A DNA stretch of 5,931 nt. Origin: JBFMHD01 sp040752395 [NCBI: Candidatus Hydrogenedentota bacterium] (lineage in GTDB: Bacteria; JBFMHD01). Positions 1 through 5,931 of the stretch are shown piece by piece. Position 1 is the stretch's first letter. Each line of letters starts with the position of its first letter. The notes under the pieces are model-generated. The model did not search any database, was not told the DNA's origin, and saw nothing but the letters and a program-made list of their open reading frames with translations. Both the position numbers and the translations under genes were made by a program. The stretch spans positions 1-5,931 of the forward strand of contig JBFMHD010000173.1 in the NCBI GenBank assembly GCA_040752395.1, written 5' to 3'.

Positions 1-152
1 TTCGAGACGGGATAGAATCTTATTTTGTAGAAGAAGATACAGGGAAAGAGATTGAGGCGCATCTTAGATGGGACAGTAAATCAAAGGTGTGTGTTGAAGT
101 TTCTGTTGATAAAAATGGCAACATCGGCATAACTAAAATACTATATAACTAA
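1..152 (+). CDS. C-terminal end of an unrecognised protein (5' truncated by the window)
   Basis: One frame is open from the left edge (first full codon at position 3) to a TAA at 150-152, giving 49 residues that end in GNIGITKILYN. The other two forward frames hit stops within about 55 bases. The fragment is hydrophilic and rich in Glu, Asp and Lys, with alternating stretches such as SKVCVEVSVDKNGNIGI that suggest beta strands. It has no membrane segment and no motif I recognise. It ends 10 bp before the epimerase gene, so it is probably the upstream member of the same operon. It does not resemble the C-terminus of GDP-mannose 4,6-dehydratase, the usual partner of the next gene. Function is unknown. 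That the frame is coding is fairly likely from its position and its ending just before the next start, but the fragment is short. Confidence 0.55.
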   Translation, partial: RDGIESYFVEEDTGKEIEAHLRWDSKSKVCVEVSVDKNGNIGITKILYN

Positions 153-162
153 AGTTTAAATT

Positions 163-1107
163 ATGTATGAAAATTTTAAGGGAAAGAAGATTTTATTAAC
201 AGGCGGTGGCGGTTTTGTTGGCAGATTTCTACACAAAAAATTAATGGAATATCAGCCACAAGATGTTTTTATCCCACGCTCAAAAGATATAGACCTACGA
301 ATAGAAGCAAATGTCTCAAGACTTATTAATGATTATAAACCACATATAGTCATACATCTTGCTGCTGTTGTTGGTGGTATAGGGGCTAATAGAGAAAACC
401 CTGGTAAATTTTTCTACGATAATATCTCTATGGGTATACATCTTATAGAAGAAACGAGAAAAATTAACGTAGAAAAGTTTACCTGTACAGGAACCATTTG
501 TGCTTACCCAAAGTTTACACCTGTACCATTTAAAGAAGACGAGTTGTGGAATGGTTACCCTGAAGAGACTAATGCTCCATACGGTATAGCAAAAAAGGCT
601 CTTCTTGTTCAATGTCAAGCATACAGAGCGCAGTATGGAATGAATGCTATCTATCTATTACCTGTTAATCTTTATGGACCTTATGATAACTTTGACCCGA
701 AGACCTCACACGTGATACCGGCTTTAATAAGAAAATGTGTAGAGGCAAAACGTAAAAATCTAAATAAAATAGTTGTCTGGGGAAGTGGCAAGGCTACAAG
801 GGAATTTCTCTATGTAGAGGATTGTGCAGAAGCTATAGTAAAAGCCACACTATATTACGATGGTAGTGAACCTGTTAATATCGGTTCCGGTAAAGAGATA
901 TCAATACGAAACCTTGTATATCTCATTGCAAGGCTCACGGGTTTTAAAGGTGGAATAGAATGGGACGAGACAAAACCTGATGGTCAACCACGAAGGTGTC
1001 TTGATACAGGCAAAGCTTTTAAATATTTCAATTTTAAAGCTACAACAGATTTTGAAGAAGGTCTCAAAAAAACCATACAATGGTACGAGGAGAATTTTAA
1101 TGAATAG
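163..1107 (+). CDS. fcl: GDP-L-fucose synthase-type NAD(P)-dependent epimerase/reductase
   Basis: This 314-residue protein is an extended short-chain dehydrogenase close in length to E. coli Fcl/WcaG. Known family members convert GDP-4-keto-6-deoxy-D-mannose to GDP-L-fucose in the cytoplasm by 3,5-epimerisation and NADPH reduction. The nucleotide-binding glycine motif TGGGGFVG is at 13-20. The SDR pair is Tyr140 and Lys144 (YGIAK). Cys113 in GTICAYP and His183 in [10 protein letters not shown] match the catalytic E. coli Cys109 and His179, with a constant offset of 4. Thr111 stands where E. coli has Ser107. [11 protein letters not shown] (169-179) and [13 protein letters not shown] (212-224) are also typical of the family. 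The start follows an upstream stop by 10 bp and has no clear Shine-Dalgarno site, only TTTAAATT directly before the ATG. The end overlaps the next gene by 8 bp. No GDP-mannose 4,6-dehydratase gene is in the window, so the exact sugar is inferred. A related GDP-hexose epimerase is the main alternative. Confidence 0.9.
   Translation: MYENFKGKKILLTGGGGFVGRFLHKKLMEYQPQDVFIPRSKDIDLRIEANVSRLINDYKPHIVIHLAAVVGGIGANRENPGKFFYDNISMGIHLIEETRKINVEKFTCTGTICAYPKFTPVPFKEDELWNGYPEETNAPYGIAKKALLVQCQAYRAQYGMNAIYLLPVNLYGPYDNFDPKTSHVIPALIRKCVEAKRKNLNKIVVWGSGKATREFLYVEDCAEAIVKATLYYDGSEPVNIGSGKEISIRNLVYLIARLTGFKGGIEWDETKPDGQPRRCLDTGKAFKYFNFKATTDFEEGLKKTIQWYEENFNE
1087..1092 (+). promoter_or_regulatory. Shine-Dalgarno site GAGGAG that fixes the start at 1100
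   Basis: GAGGAG lies 7 nt before the ATG at 1100, inside the last codons of the epimerase gene. It supports 1100 as the start of the methyltransferase-glycosyltransferase, rather than the in-frame ATG at 980, which would overlap the epimerase by 128 bp. It is the strongest ribosome-binding site among the four operon genes. Confidence 0.8.
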
Positions 1108-2527
1108 TTTTTCTATAACTGAAAAAATAAAACAATTCTATGATGAGAATATCCAGAATTTCCAAAAGTTTAGAGTAAAAAACTGGTACTATTATCAGTG
1201 TATATTATCATTGCTAAAATTTCTTATACCTGAAAATAAAAAAATTCTTGATATAGGCTGTGGACCCGGTGATTTTCTTTATGAACTCAAACCATCAATC
1301 GGCATTGGTATAGATTTATCACCAAAAATAATCGAACAAAACAAAAACAAATATCCGCATCTAAATTTCTACACAATGGATATCCAGAAAGAAACTCACT
1401 CTGATACTTTTGATTATATTACGATTATAAACACCATAGGTGATCTTGAGGATGTATGGCAATGTTTCAGGGATATAAGAAAGAATTGTAAACAGGAAAC
1501 AAGGATTGTTATCATTTATTATAATTATCTTTATGAACCTCTGTTAAAATTAGCTGAGAAACTGGGTCTTAGAATGCCTCAGCCAAACCTCAACTGGCTT
1601 AATTTTGATGATATCTCAAATCTCCTTTATTTAAATGGGTTCGAAATAATAAAGATGGGATACAAATGTGTATTTCCATTTTACGTTCCTCTCTTCTCTA
1701 AAATAGTAAACAGCATATTTTCTTCCATACCATTAGTTCACAGGCTCGGTCTTATAAGCTATTTAGTCGCAAAACCATCACCCGAACCCGTAAAATCGCT
1801 TAAAGAATACACTGTATCTGTAATTGTTCCTGTCAAGAACGAACGAGATAACATAGAACCCACTGTAAAACGGACCCCGAATATGGGGTTACACACAGAG
1901 ATAATTTTTGTTGACGGTAACTCCAGAGATGGCACACGAGAAAAGATACTTGAGATTATAGAAAAATATAAAGGTATAAAAGAGGTCAGATTAATCGACC
2001 AGGGTAAAGGTAAAGGCAAGTGCGATGCTGTGCAAAAAGGATTTAATGCTGCGCAGGGCGAAATACTGATGATACTTGATGGGGATCTAACCGTGCCACC
2101 AGAAGACCTCGAAAAATTTTATAAAGCGATTGAAGAGGGACGCGGTGAACTCATTAATGGTTCTCGTCTCGTATATCAGATGGAAGACGAAGCAATGAGA
2201 ACACTTAACCTTATAGCTAATAAATTTTTTGCATCTGCTTTCACTTTTATACTCGGTCAGAACATAAAAGACACTCTATGCGGAACAAAAGTATTGAAAA
2301 AAAACGATTATCTTGAAATTGTAAAAAATAGAGCTTATTTTGGAGAGTTTGACCCATTTGGAGACTTTGACCTGCTATTCGGTGCCAGTAAGAATAATCT
2401 AAAAATTGTTGAACTGCCGATACGATACCGCAGACGCATATATGGTGATACTAAAATCAACAGATTCAAACACGGTCTCCTGCTCTTAAAAATGTGTATG
2501 TATGCTTTTCTCAAATTTAAATTATGA
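1100..2527 (+). CDS. Fusion protein: class I SAM-dependent methyltransferase + DPM1-like family 2 glycosyltransferase
   Basis: This 475-residue protein has two domains. Residues about 45-225 are a Rossmann-like methyltransferase: motif [10 protein letters not shown] (49-57), the SAM-ribose acidic residue Asp72 in GIDLS, MDI at 93-95, and [12 protein letters not shown] after it. Residues about 237-455 are a GT-A family 2 transferase: [14 protein letters not shown] (239-252), [13 protein letters not shown] (267-279), a [13 protein letters not shown] helix (303-315), the metal-binding DGD (327-329), DTLCGTKVL (391-399) and YGDTKINRF (448-456). The GT half resembles dolichol-phosphate mannose synthase-like enzymes, which move a sugar from a nucleotide to a polyprenyl phosphate. 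It lacks the C-terminal membrane helices of GtrB-type relatives, so it should be cytoplasmic or peripheral. The same two-domain arrangement is known in bacterial polysaccharide loci. The start at 1100 is chosen from the GAGGAG site. The gene overlaps the epimerase by 8 bp and the next gene by 4 bp, implying translational coupling. The acceptor of the methyl group and the identity of the sugar cannot be read from the sequence. Confidence 0.88.
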   Translation: MNSFSITEKIKQFYDENIQNFQKFRVKNWYYYQCILSLLKFLIPENKKILDIGCGPGDFLYELKPSIGIGIDLSPKIIEQNKNKYPHLNFYTMDIQKETHSDTFDYITIINTIGDLEDVWQCFRDIRKNCKQETRIVIIYYNYLYEPLLKLAEKLGLRMPQPNLNWLNFDDISNLLYLNGFEIIKMGYKCVFPFYVPLFSKIVNSIFSSIPLVHRLGLISYLVAKPSPEPVKSLKEYTVSVIVPVKNERDNIEPTVKRTPNMGLHTEIIFVDGNSRDGTREKILEIIEKYKGIKEVRLIDQGKGKGKCDAVQKGFNAAQGEILMILDGDLTVPPEDLEKFYKAIEEGRGELINGSRLVYQMEDEAMRTLNLIANKFFASAFTFILGQNIKDTLCGTKVLKKNDYLEIVKNRAYFGEFDPFGDFDLLFGASKNNLKIVELPIRYRRRIYGDTKINRFKHGLLLLKMCMYAFLKFKL

Positions 2528-4476
2528 GATTTCTCTACACCATCTTATTTATAGAACTCTACTGCCTTATAATATATCCCACCTGGTATACACCTGATAA
2601 TATTTTCATATTAAAATTATTCTTTTTTCATTTCTATTATATAGCGATACTTCTGCAAGTTTATATAATAAATAAAATTGTTGATCTAAAAAAAGTTGAT
2701 ATAAACTATAATTTTTTTAAACCAGATTTGTCGTTTTTTATAATTGTCCTCATATATCTCGCAGGTATAATACCTTTTATAAACTACCCTGTACTCACAA
2801 AACTTGATGACCATTTCCATACAGCATTCCCAGCTGCCTTTGTCTGTAAAATAGATGATATCATTATTAGAATATCCTCTGGGTTTCTGAACATACAAAT
2901 TATATCGTGGCTTCTTGTATTTTGTTTGTTACTATTATTTATATTTCTGAAAAGAAAAACTCTCCAATATATATCTCCTTATAAAATTTTATTTATTCTT
3001 TATCCTATGTTTTTAATCTATTTTTTCTTTCTGTCATATAATCAAATACTGGATAGATTCGGTAAGGTTATCTGGTTTCACAGATATCCACCAGTAGGTA
3101 AGACTCTGTTTGCCATCTCTTATTCATTATTTACGATAGAAAATTGGGGAGGTAGATTAACTCAAATAATATTTAACATATTATCACTCTACATTCTCTA
3201 TCGACTATGTGACTTCTTGCCTTTTAAAAATAAAATATCACGTCTTTTCACTCTCTCTTTATTCATTTTTAACCCACTATTCTGGAATATTATTTATCTT
3301 AATCATCTTGAGCAGGGTTCTGTATTTTTCATTCTCATTATAATCTACTTTTTTCTTCGCTGGAATGAAAATTTGGATTTGCAAAAAGATAAGTACTTAT
3401 TACTTTTCTGGCTTTTCTTTTGCACGGCACTCTTCTATAAACAACTGATTATATTTTTATTTCCAATTATAGTTTTATATTACATATTTCAAAGAAATGT
3501 ACATTTCAAAAAGAGAGCCATATCATTTCTTAAAGCATTAAGTGTCCCTCTTATAATTTTTATCCCATATTTTATATTTGACAAACTTTATGGCATCTCA
3601 CCTGCAGGGATATTATTTTCTCAAGTTAACAGTCTTTTTTCACCGTTTATTACTCTATTTCAAACTGCGGTATATTCTGGCTTTGGGTTGACTGTACTTC
3701 TTGTTGCAGGATTTATTTATTCTCTATTATTCATAAAAAATAGTTATATAAAGTTCTTATATATTTTTACCATTTTCTATCTATTATTAATAAATATTAC
3801 GAATGCCTGGACTTTTATAAGACACATACTGCCAGTATATATTCCGCTTGCTGTTTTCATAGCAATTTTGCTTGATAATTTGTATTCTTATTCAAAAAAA
3901 TTAACATTCATAATTCTTATTTTTGTTTTTTGTGAGATGTTCTATTTAAACTTTCTCTCTTCTGAAAATGAGTTAATAACTTTCAGGACAAAGGAATATT
4001 ATGATGTAGATTATGAGGATCTCAGCAGGTATATAAAATCACACGGCCTCTACAATGATAAAATCTATGCTCCTAATGCCTGTGAACCCTCTCATTTCTA
4101 TTTTTATAAGCATAAAATCCCGACCGATAATCTTATCAGAATTTTTTGGTGCAAGGCTGAAAATCAGAATATCATAAATCTGTATAATTTCCTAAAAGAC
4201 AGTAAGATAAAATATTTGGTTGTCTTATCACCTGATAAAAAACGCATCACAAGATATAATAAATATTTTTTAAATTATTTCCAAACTTTTAACCCGCTGA
4301 ACACTGGTTATCCAGGTGCCTCATATTTCTGGAACGGTCTTGTAAACAGCAATCTTCAAGCTAAACTCTTTTATAAGTATCAAAATTATGGTTTCCAATT
4401 AATCGAATCATTCGGGAATAATCAGAATACCATTCTTTTATTAAAGACTCCTGGATTTCTTTTAGCAGATTTATAA
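2524..4476 (+). CDS. Polytopic membrane protein, GT-C-type glycosyltransferase (ArnT/PMT-like)
   Basis: This 650-residue protein has roughly ten or more hydrophobic segments between residues 1 and about 475, followed by a mostly soluble C-terminal region (about 478-650). Several features fit GT-C enzymes, which use polyprenyl-phosphate sugars as donors and act on the outer face of the cytoplasmic membrane. An acidic pair Asp95-Asp96 (LTKLDDHFHT) lies in an early loop, where the family has its catalytic acidic residues. HRYPPVGKTLFA (186-197) matches the PP-containing loop of ArnT/PMT relatives. RHILPVYIPLAVF (433-445) resembles the late 'R-LP--P' segment before the last helices. The gene starts by an ATGA overlap with the DPM1-like fusion, a natural source of a lipid-linked donor. 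There is no clear Shine-Dalgarno site. TTTAAATT precedes the ATG exactly as it does at 163. The residues are dominated by Phe, Ile, Leu and Tyr in AT-rich codons. Donor and acceptor are unknown. A glycan polymerase-like membrane protein is the alternative. Confidence 0.72.
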   Translation: MRFLYTILFIELYCLIIYPTWYTPDNIFILKLFFFHFYYIAILLQVYIINKIVDLKKVDINYNFFKPDLSFFIIVLIYLAGIIPFINYPVLTKLDDHFHTAFPAAFVCKIDDIIIRISSGFLNIQIISWLLVFCLLLLFIFLKRKTLQYISPYKILFILYPMFLIYFFFLSYNQILDRFGKVIWFHRYPPVGKTLFAISYSLFTIENWGGRLTQIIFNILSLYILYRLCDFLPFKNKISRLFTLSLFIFNPLFWNIIYLNHLEQGSVFFILIIIYFFLRWNENLDLQKDKYLLLFWLFFCTALFYKQLIIFLFPIIVLYYIFQRNVHFKKRAISFLKALSVPLIIFIPYFIFDKLYGISPAGILFSQVNSLFSPFITLFQTAVYSGFGLTVLLVAGFIYSLLFIKNSYIKFLYIFTIFYLLLINITNAWTFIRHILPVYIPLAVFIAILLDNLYSYSKKLTFIILIFVFCEMFYLNFLSSENELITFRTKEYYDVDYEDLSRYIKSHGLYNDKIYAPNACEPSHFYFYKHKIPTDNLIRIFWCKAENQNIINLYNFLKDSKIKYLVVLSPDKKRITRYNKYFLNYFQTFNPLNTGYPGASYFWNGLVNSNLQAKLFYKYQNYGFQLIESFGNNQNTILLLKTPGFLLADL

Positions 4477-4483
4477 TATTTTT

Positions 4484-5470
4484 ATGGATATAAAGTCGTT
4501 ATTGATAACAAAAGACAGATTTTATGCATCATTAAGAACGTTTTTCAAAGAGCAGGGGTTCACCGAGGTCGAAACACCTGTACTCTGTTCTTCACCTGGT
4601 GCCGAAGCTCATATCGAAGCCTTCTCTACCATCCTTGAATTTAATGACAAAAAAAGAGATATCCGCTACCTTATTAACTCTCCTGAATTCCAGATGAAAT
4701 CGTTACTTGTTTATTTAGACAAAATTTTCCAGATTACTAAATCCTTCAGAAATAAAGAAATATCAAGGCTGCATAACCCTGAATTTACCATACTTGAATG
4801 GTATAGAAATCATTCCATAGTGCAGGACTTGATATCTGACTCAAAAAATCTAATCTCATTCATATTTAATGAATTCCATATCCCGGGACCGACTCTTGAG
4901 ATTGTTTCTTATGATAGTTTATTCGAAGAATATCTTAACCTCACACCGTCGGATTTTAACTCACTTGACTCGCTACTTGGTTACCTCAATGGTAGTGGCA
5001 GAATTCTCCAGAGTCAACATATCCTAAAAAATATTAAAAATTCATCAACACTGGACGAGGCTATTAATATCCTTTATGTAAATTATATCGAGACTATACT
5101 ACAAAAACAAAAATGGAACGGTATAATATATCCTTTCCCATCTTTATTCACTACCCTTTCTAAAAATTTTTTGCAAAATCCGGCGTTAGCAGAACGGATG
5201 GAGTTATACTTAAATGGTATCGAGATAAGCAATGGGTTCTTGGAAATAGATAACTATGAAGATTTTATTAATAGATTAAATGTAATATATAACTATAGAC
5301 AACAGAATAATTTACCAATATATCCAGTAGATGAGAGGTATCTTGAATTGTTAAAAAACAATCTTCTTCCACCGCATTCTGGTATAGCGCTTGGTTGCGA
5401 CAGACTCCTTATGGTTCTTCTCGGTTCGCATAATATCCAGGATATCCTTCCATTCAGTATTGCTGGCTAA
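4484..5470 (+). CDS. epmA: EpmA (PoxA/GenX/YjeA)-type lysyl-tRNA synthetase paralogue
   Basis: At 328 residues it matches E. coli EpmA (325) and has only the class II synthetase catalytic core, without the N-terminal OB-fold anticodon domain of LysRS. Class II motif 1 is around 18-33 (GFTEVETPVL at 25-34). Motif 2 is FQITKSFRNKE with HNPEFTILEWYR (82-108, Arg89). Motif 3 is GIALGCDRLLM (300-310, Arg307). LINSPEFQMK (63-72) and GIEISNGF (245-252, Glu247 and Asn250) follow EpmA closely. Ala302 takes the place of E. coli Ala298, the residue that separates EpmA from LysRS, which has Gly there. Known EpmA activates (R)-beta-lysine and attaches it to a lysine of elongation factor P, relieving ribosome stalling at polyproline. 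One oddity is that the PASQxxLA stretch of typical EpmA reads FPSLFTTLS here (218-226). The gene lies 7 bp after the GT-C gene with no visible Shine-Dalgarno site. No efp or epmB gene is in view, so the substrate is inferred from family only. Confidence 0.87.
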   Translation: MDIKSLLITKDRFYASLRTFFKEQGFTEVETPVLCSSPGAEAHIEAFSTILEFNDKKRDIRYLINSPEFQMKSLLVYLDKIFQITKSFRNKEISRLHNPEFTILEWYRNHSIVQDLISDSKNLISFIFNEFHIPGPTLEIVSYDSLFEEYLNLTPSDFNSLDSLLGYLNGSGRILQSQHILKNIKNSSTLDEAINILYVNYIETILQKQKWNGIIYPFPSLFTTLSKNFLQNPALAERMELYLNGIEISNGFLEIDNYEDFINRLNVIYNYRQQNNLPIYPVDERYLELLKNNLLPPHSGIALGCDRLLMVLLGSHNIQDILPFSIAG

Positions 5471-5600
5471 CTCAACACTACCATATATATTTCTCGAATT
5501 ATTTTCTTTGCAACTGTTATTTAAGAATACGGTGGATGAACCTGATGTAAGTGATGAGACCGTACGCTTGTAGTCTGAAGTCGATAATGTAAAATAGGGA

Positions 5601-5628
5601 TTGACTTTTTAATATAAATGATTATAAT
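5601..5628 (+). promoter_or_regulatory. Sigma70-type promoter for the coiled-coil gene
   Basis: TTGACT (5601-5606) and a perfect TATAAT (5623-5628) are 16 bp apart, predicting transcription from about 5634-5637 and a 5' leader of about 25 nt before the ATG at 5661. This is the only near-consensus promoter I see, and it marks the gene at 5661 as a separate unit from the operon ending at 5470. The rest of the 190-bp gap (5471-5600) holds no gene and no convincing GC-rich hairpin with a T-run. Confidence 0.7.
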
Positions 5629-5646
5629 TATTATGAATAAATAATT
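5626..5646. repeat. 7-bp inverted repeat at the promoter and leader
   Basis: AATTATT (5626-5632) and AATAATT (5640-5646) are perfect inverted copies separated by 7 nt. The left arm overlaps the end of the -10 hexamer and the right arm touches the TTGGAG ribosome-binding site. It could be an operator or a weak leader hairpin. In DNA this AT-rich a 7-bp A/T-only inverted repeat can easily arise by chance. Confidence 0.25.
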
Positions 5647-5660
5647 GGAGATCCTATAAA

Positions 5661-5931
5661 ATGAACCCGATGGATTTTGTCGACGCTTTAAGAAAAGTAA
5701 TTGTAGAAACCCTTGTACCCGAGATAAGAGAATTAAGAGAAGATACTAACTGTAAATTTGAGGCGATACAGAAACAGATGGATGAACGATTTACAGCTAT
5801 GCAGGAACAGATGGATGAACGATTTACCGCTATGCAGAAACAGATGGATGAACGATTTACAGCTATGCAAAAACAGATGGATGAGCGGTTTGCTAAAATG
5901 GATGAGAAGTTTGAAAAGTTTGCTATTGCGT
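5661..5931 (+). CDS. Coiled-coil protein with 11-residue tandem repeats (3' truncated by the window)
   Basis: The ATG at 5661 is preceded by TTGGAG (5645-5650, spacing 10 nt) and by its own promoter. Ninety residues are visible before the window ends. Residues 1-30 (MNPMDFVDALRKVIVETLVP then EIRELREDTN) look amphipathic and helical. From about residue 33 the chain is a long charged helix of repeats based on QMDERFTAMQK, moving into KMDEKFEKFAIA. Hydrophobic residues recur at Met, Phe and Met with 4-3-4 spacing, which fits a hendecad coiled coil rather than a heptad one. There is no signal peptide or membrane segment. Coils of this MDERF type occur at the front of various hypothetical proteins, some ending in nuclease-like domains (DUF3782 style), but no such domain is visible here, so no function is assigned. 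Confidence 0.8.
   Translation, partial: MNPMDFVDALRKVIVETLVPEIRELREDTNCKFEAIQKQMDERFTAMQEQMDERFTAMQKQMDERFTAMQKQMDERFAKMDEKFEKFAIA
5775..5906 (+). repeat. Four 33-bp in-frame tandem repeats inside the coiled-coil gene
   Basis: The units are 5775-5807, 5808-5840, 5841-5873 and 5874-5906. Unit 1 differs from unit 2 at two bases (ACA/ACC and GAA/AAA) and from unit 3 at two bases (CAG/CAA and GAA/AAA). Unit 4 is divergent after QMDERF. A partial unit (FEAIQK, 5757-5774) comes before them. The near identity, including at third codon positions, points to recent duplication by slippage or unequal recombination, in multiples of 11 codons that keep the frame. Confidence 0.9.

Noticed and set aside
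316-618. Minus-strand open frame inside the epimerase gene
   Set aside because: It is antisense to a gene with conserved catalytic motifs, and its product resembles no family. The same applies to the minus-strand frames at 1759-2019 and 2686-2898.
980-1099. Upstream in-frame ATG at 980 that would extend the methyltransferase fusion by 40 residues
   Set aside because: It would overlap the epimerase gene by 128 bp, and the extra residues are not methyltransferase-like. GAGGAG 7 nt before 1100 gives a better start.
4484-5470. Canonical lysyl-tRNA synthetase (lysS)
   Set aside because: The protein lacks the N-terminal anticodon-binding domain of about 150 residues and has the EpmA-type Ala in motif 3 instead of Gly.
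5528-5564. Inverted repeat TACGGT/ACCGTA after epmA as a possible terminator
   Set aside because: The stem is only 6 bp with a 25-nt loop and no T-run follows, so it is not a convincing intrinsic terminator.
5391-5573. Open frame of 60 codons on the + strand
   Set aside because: Its first part is a frame-shifted reading of the conserved EpmA C-terminus, and the remainder has no recognisable protein features or ribosome-binding site.
5551-5577. GTGATGA followed 16 nt later by CTGA, like boxes of a C/D guide RNA
   Set aside because: The second box pair is not present with proper spacing, and the other evidence points to a bacterium, where such RNAs are not expected.
5349-5610. Open stretch on the minus strand across the end of epmA and the intergenic gap
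   Set aside because: No start codon or ribosome site was found in the part outside epmA, and the rest is antisense to conserved coding sequence.
5775-5906. CRISPR-like or non-coding tandem repeat
   Set aside because: The 33-bp units are directly adjacent with no spacers and form an uninterrupted reading frame with coiled-coil periodicity.

Overview
The window is AT-rich bacterial DNA, about two thirds A+T by eye. All supported genes are on the + strand. The bacterial assignment rests on an EpmA-type enzyme, a near-consensus sigma70-type promoter (TTGACT, 16 bp, TATAAT) and tightly packed sugar-nucleotide and glycosyltransferase genes. Nothing here fixes the phylum. Uneven use of Shine-Dalgarno sites and the AT-rich composition fit an uncultivated AT-rich lineage, but that is inference.

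Layout. Positions 1-152 hold the last 49 codons of an unrecognised protein. Positions 163-5470 look like one transcription unit of four genes: (1) a GDP-L-fucose synthase-type SDR epimerase/reductase (163-1107); (2) a fusion of a class I SAM methyltransferase with a DPM1-like family 2 glycosyltransferase (1100-2527), starting inside the end of gene 1; (3) a 650-residue polytopic GT-C-type glycosyltransferase (2524-4476), joined to gene 2 by an ATGA overlap; (4) an EpmA (PoxA/GenX/YjeA)-type class II lysyl-tRNA synthetase paralogue (4484-5470), 7 bp further on. A 190-bp intergenic stretch follows, with no convincing terminator. It carries a strong promoter for a separate gene at 5661, which runs off the right edge and encodes a coiled-coil protein built on near-identical 33-bp (11-residue) tandem repeats.

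How the genes may work together. Genes 1-3 belong to cell-surface glycan or glycolipid synthesis. The reductase would supply GDP-L-fucose or a related GDP-6-deoxyhexose. The DPM1-like domain may load a sugar onto polyprenyl phosphate. The GT-C enzyme next to it is of the class that uses such lipid-linked sugars on the far side of the membrane. The methyltransferase half could methylate a glycan, lipid or sugar, but its substrate is not visible. The EpmA-like gene is the outlier: known EpmA attaches (R)-beta-lysine to elongation factor P, which has no obvious link to glycans, and neither efp nor epmB is in the window.

The genes belong to recognisable families. I see no clearly new system. The points most worth a second look are the EpmA-like gene in the glycan operon with a degenerate internal motif, the methyltransferase-GT2/GT-C coupling, and the repeat protein with its own promoter.
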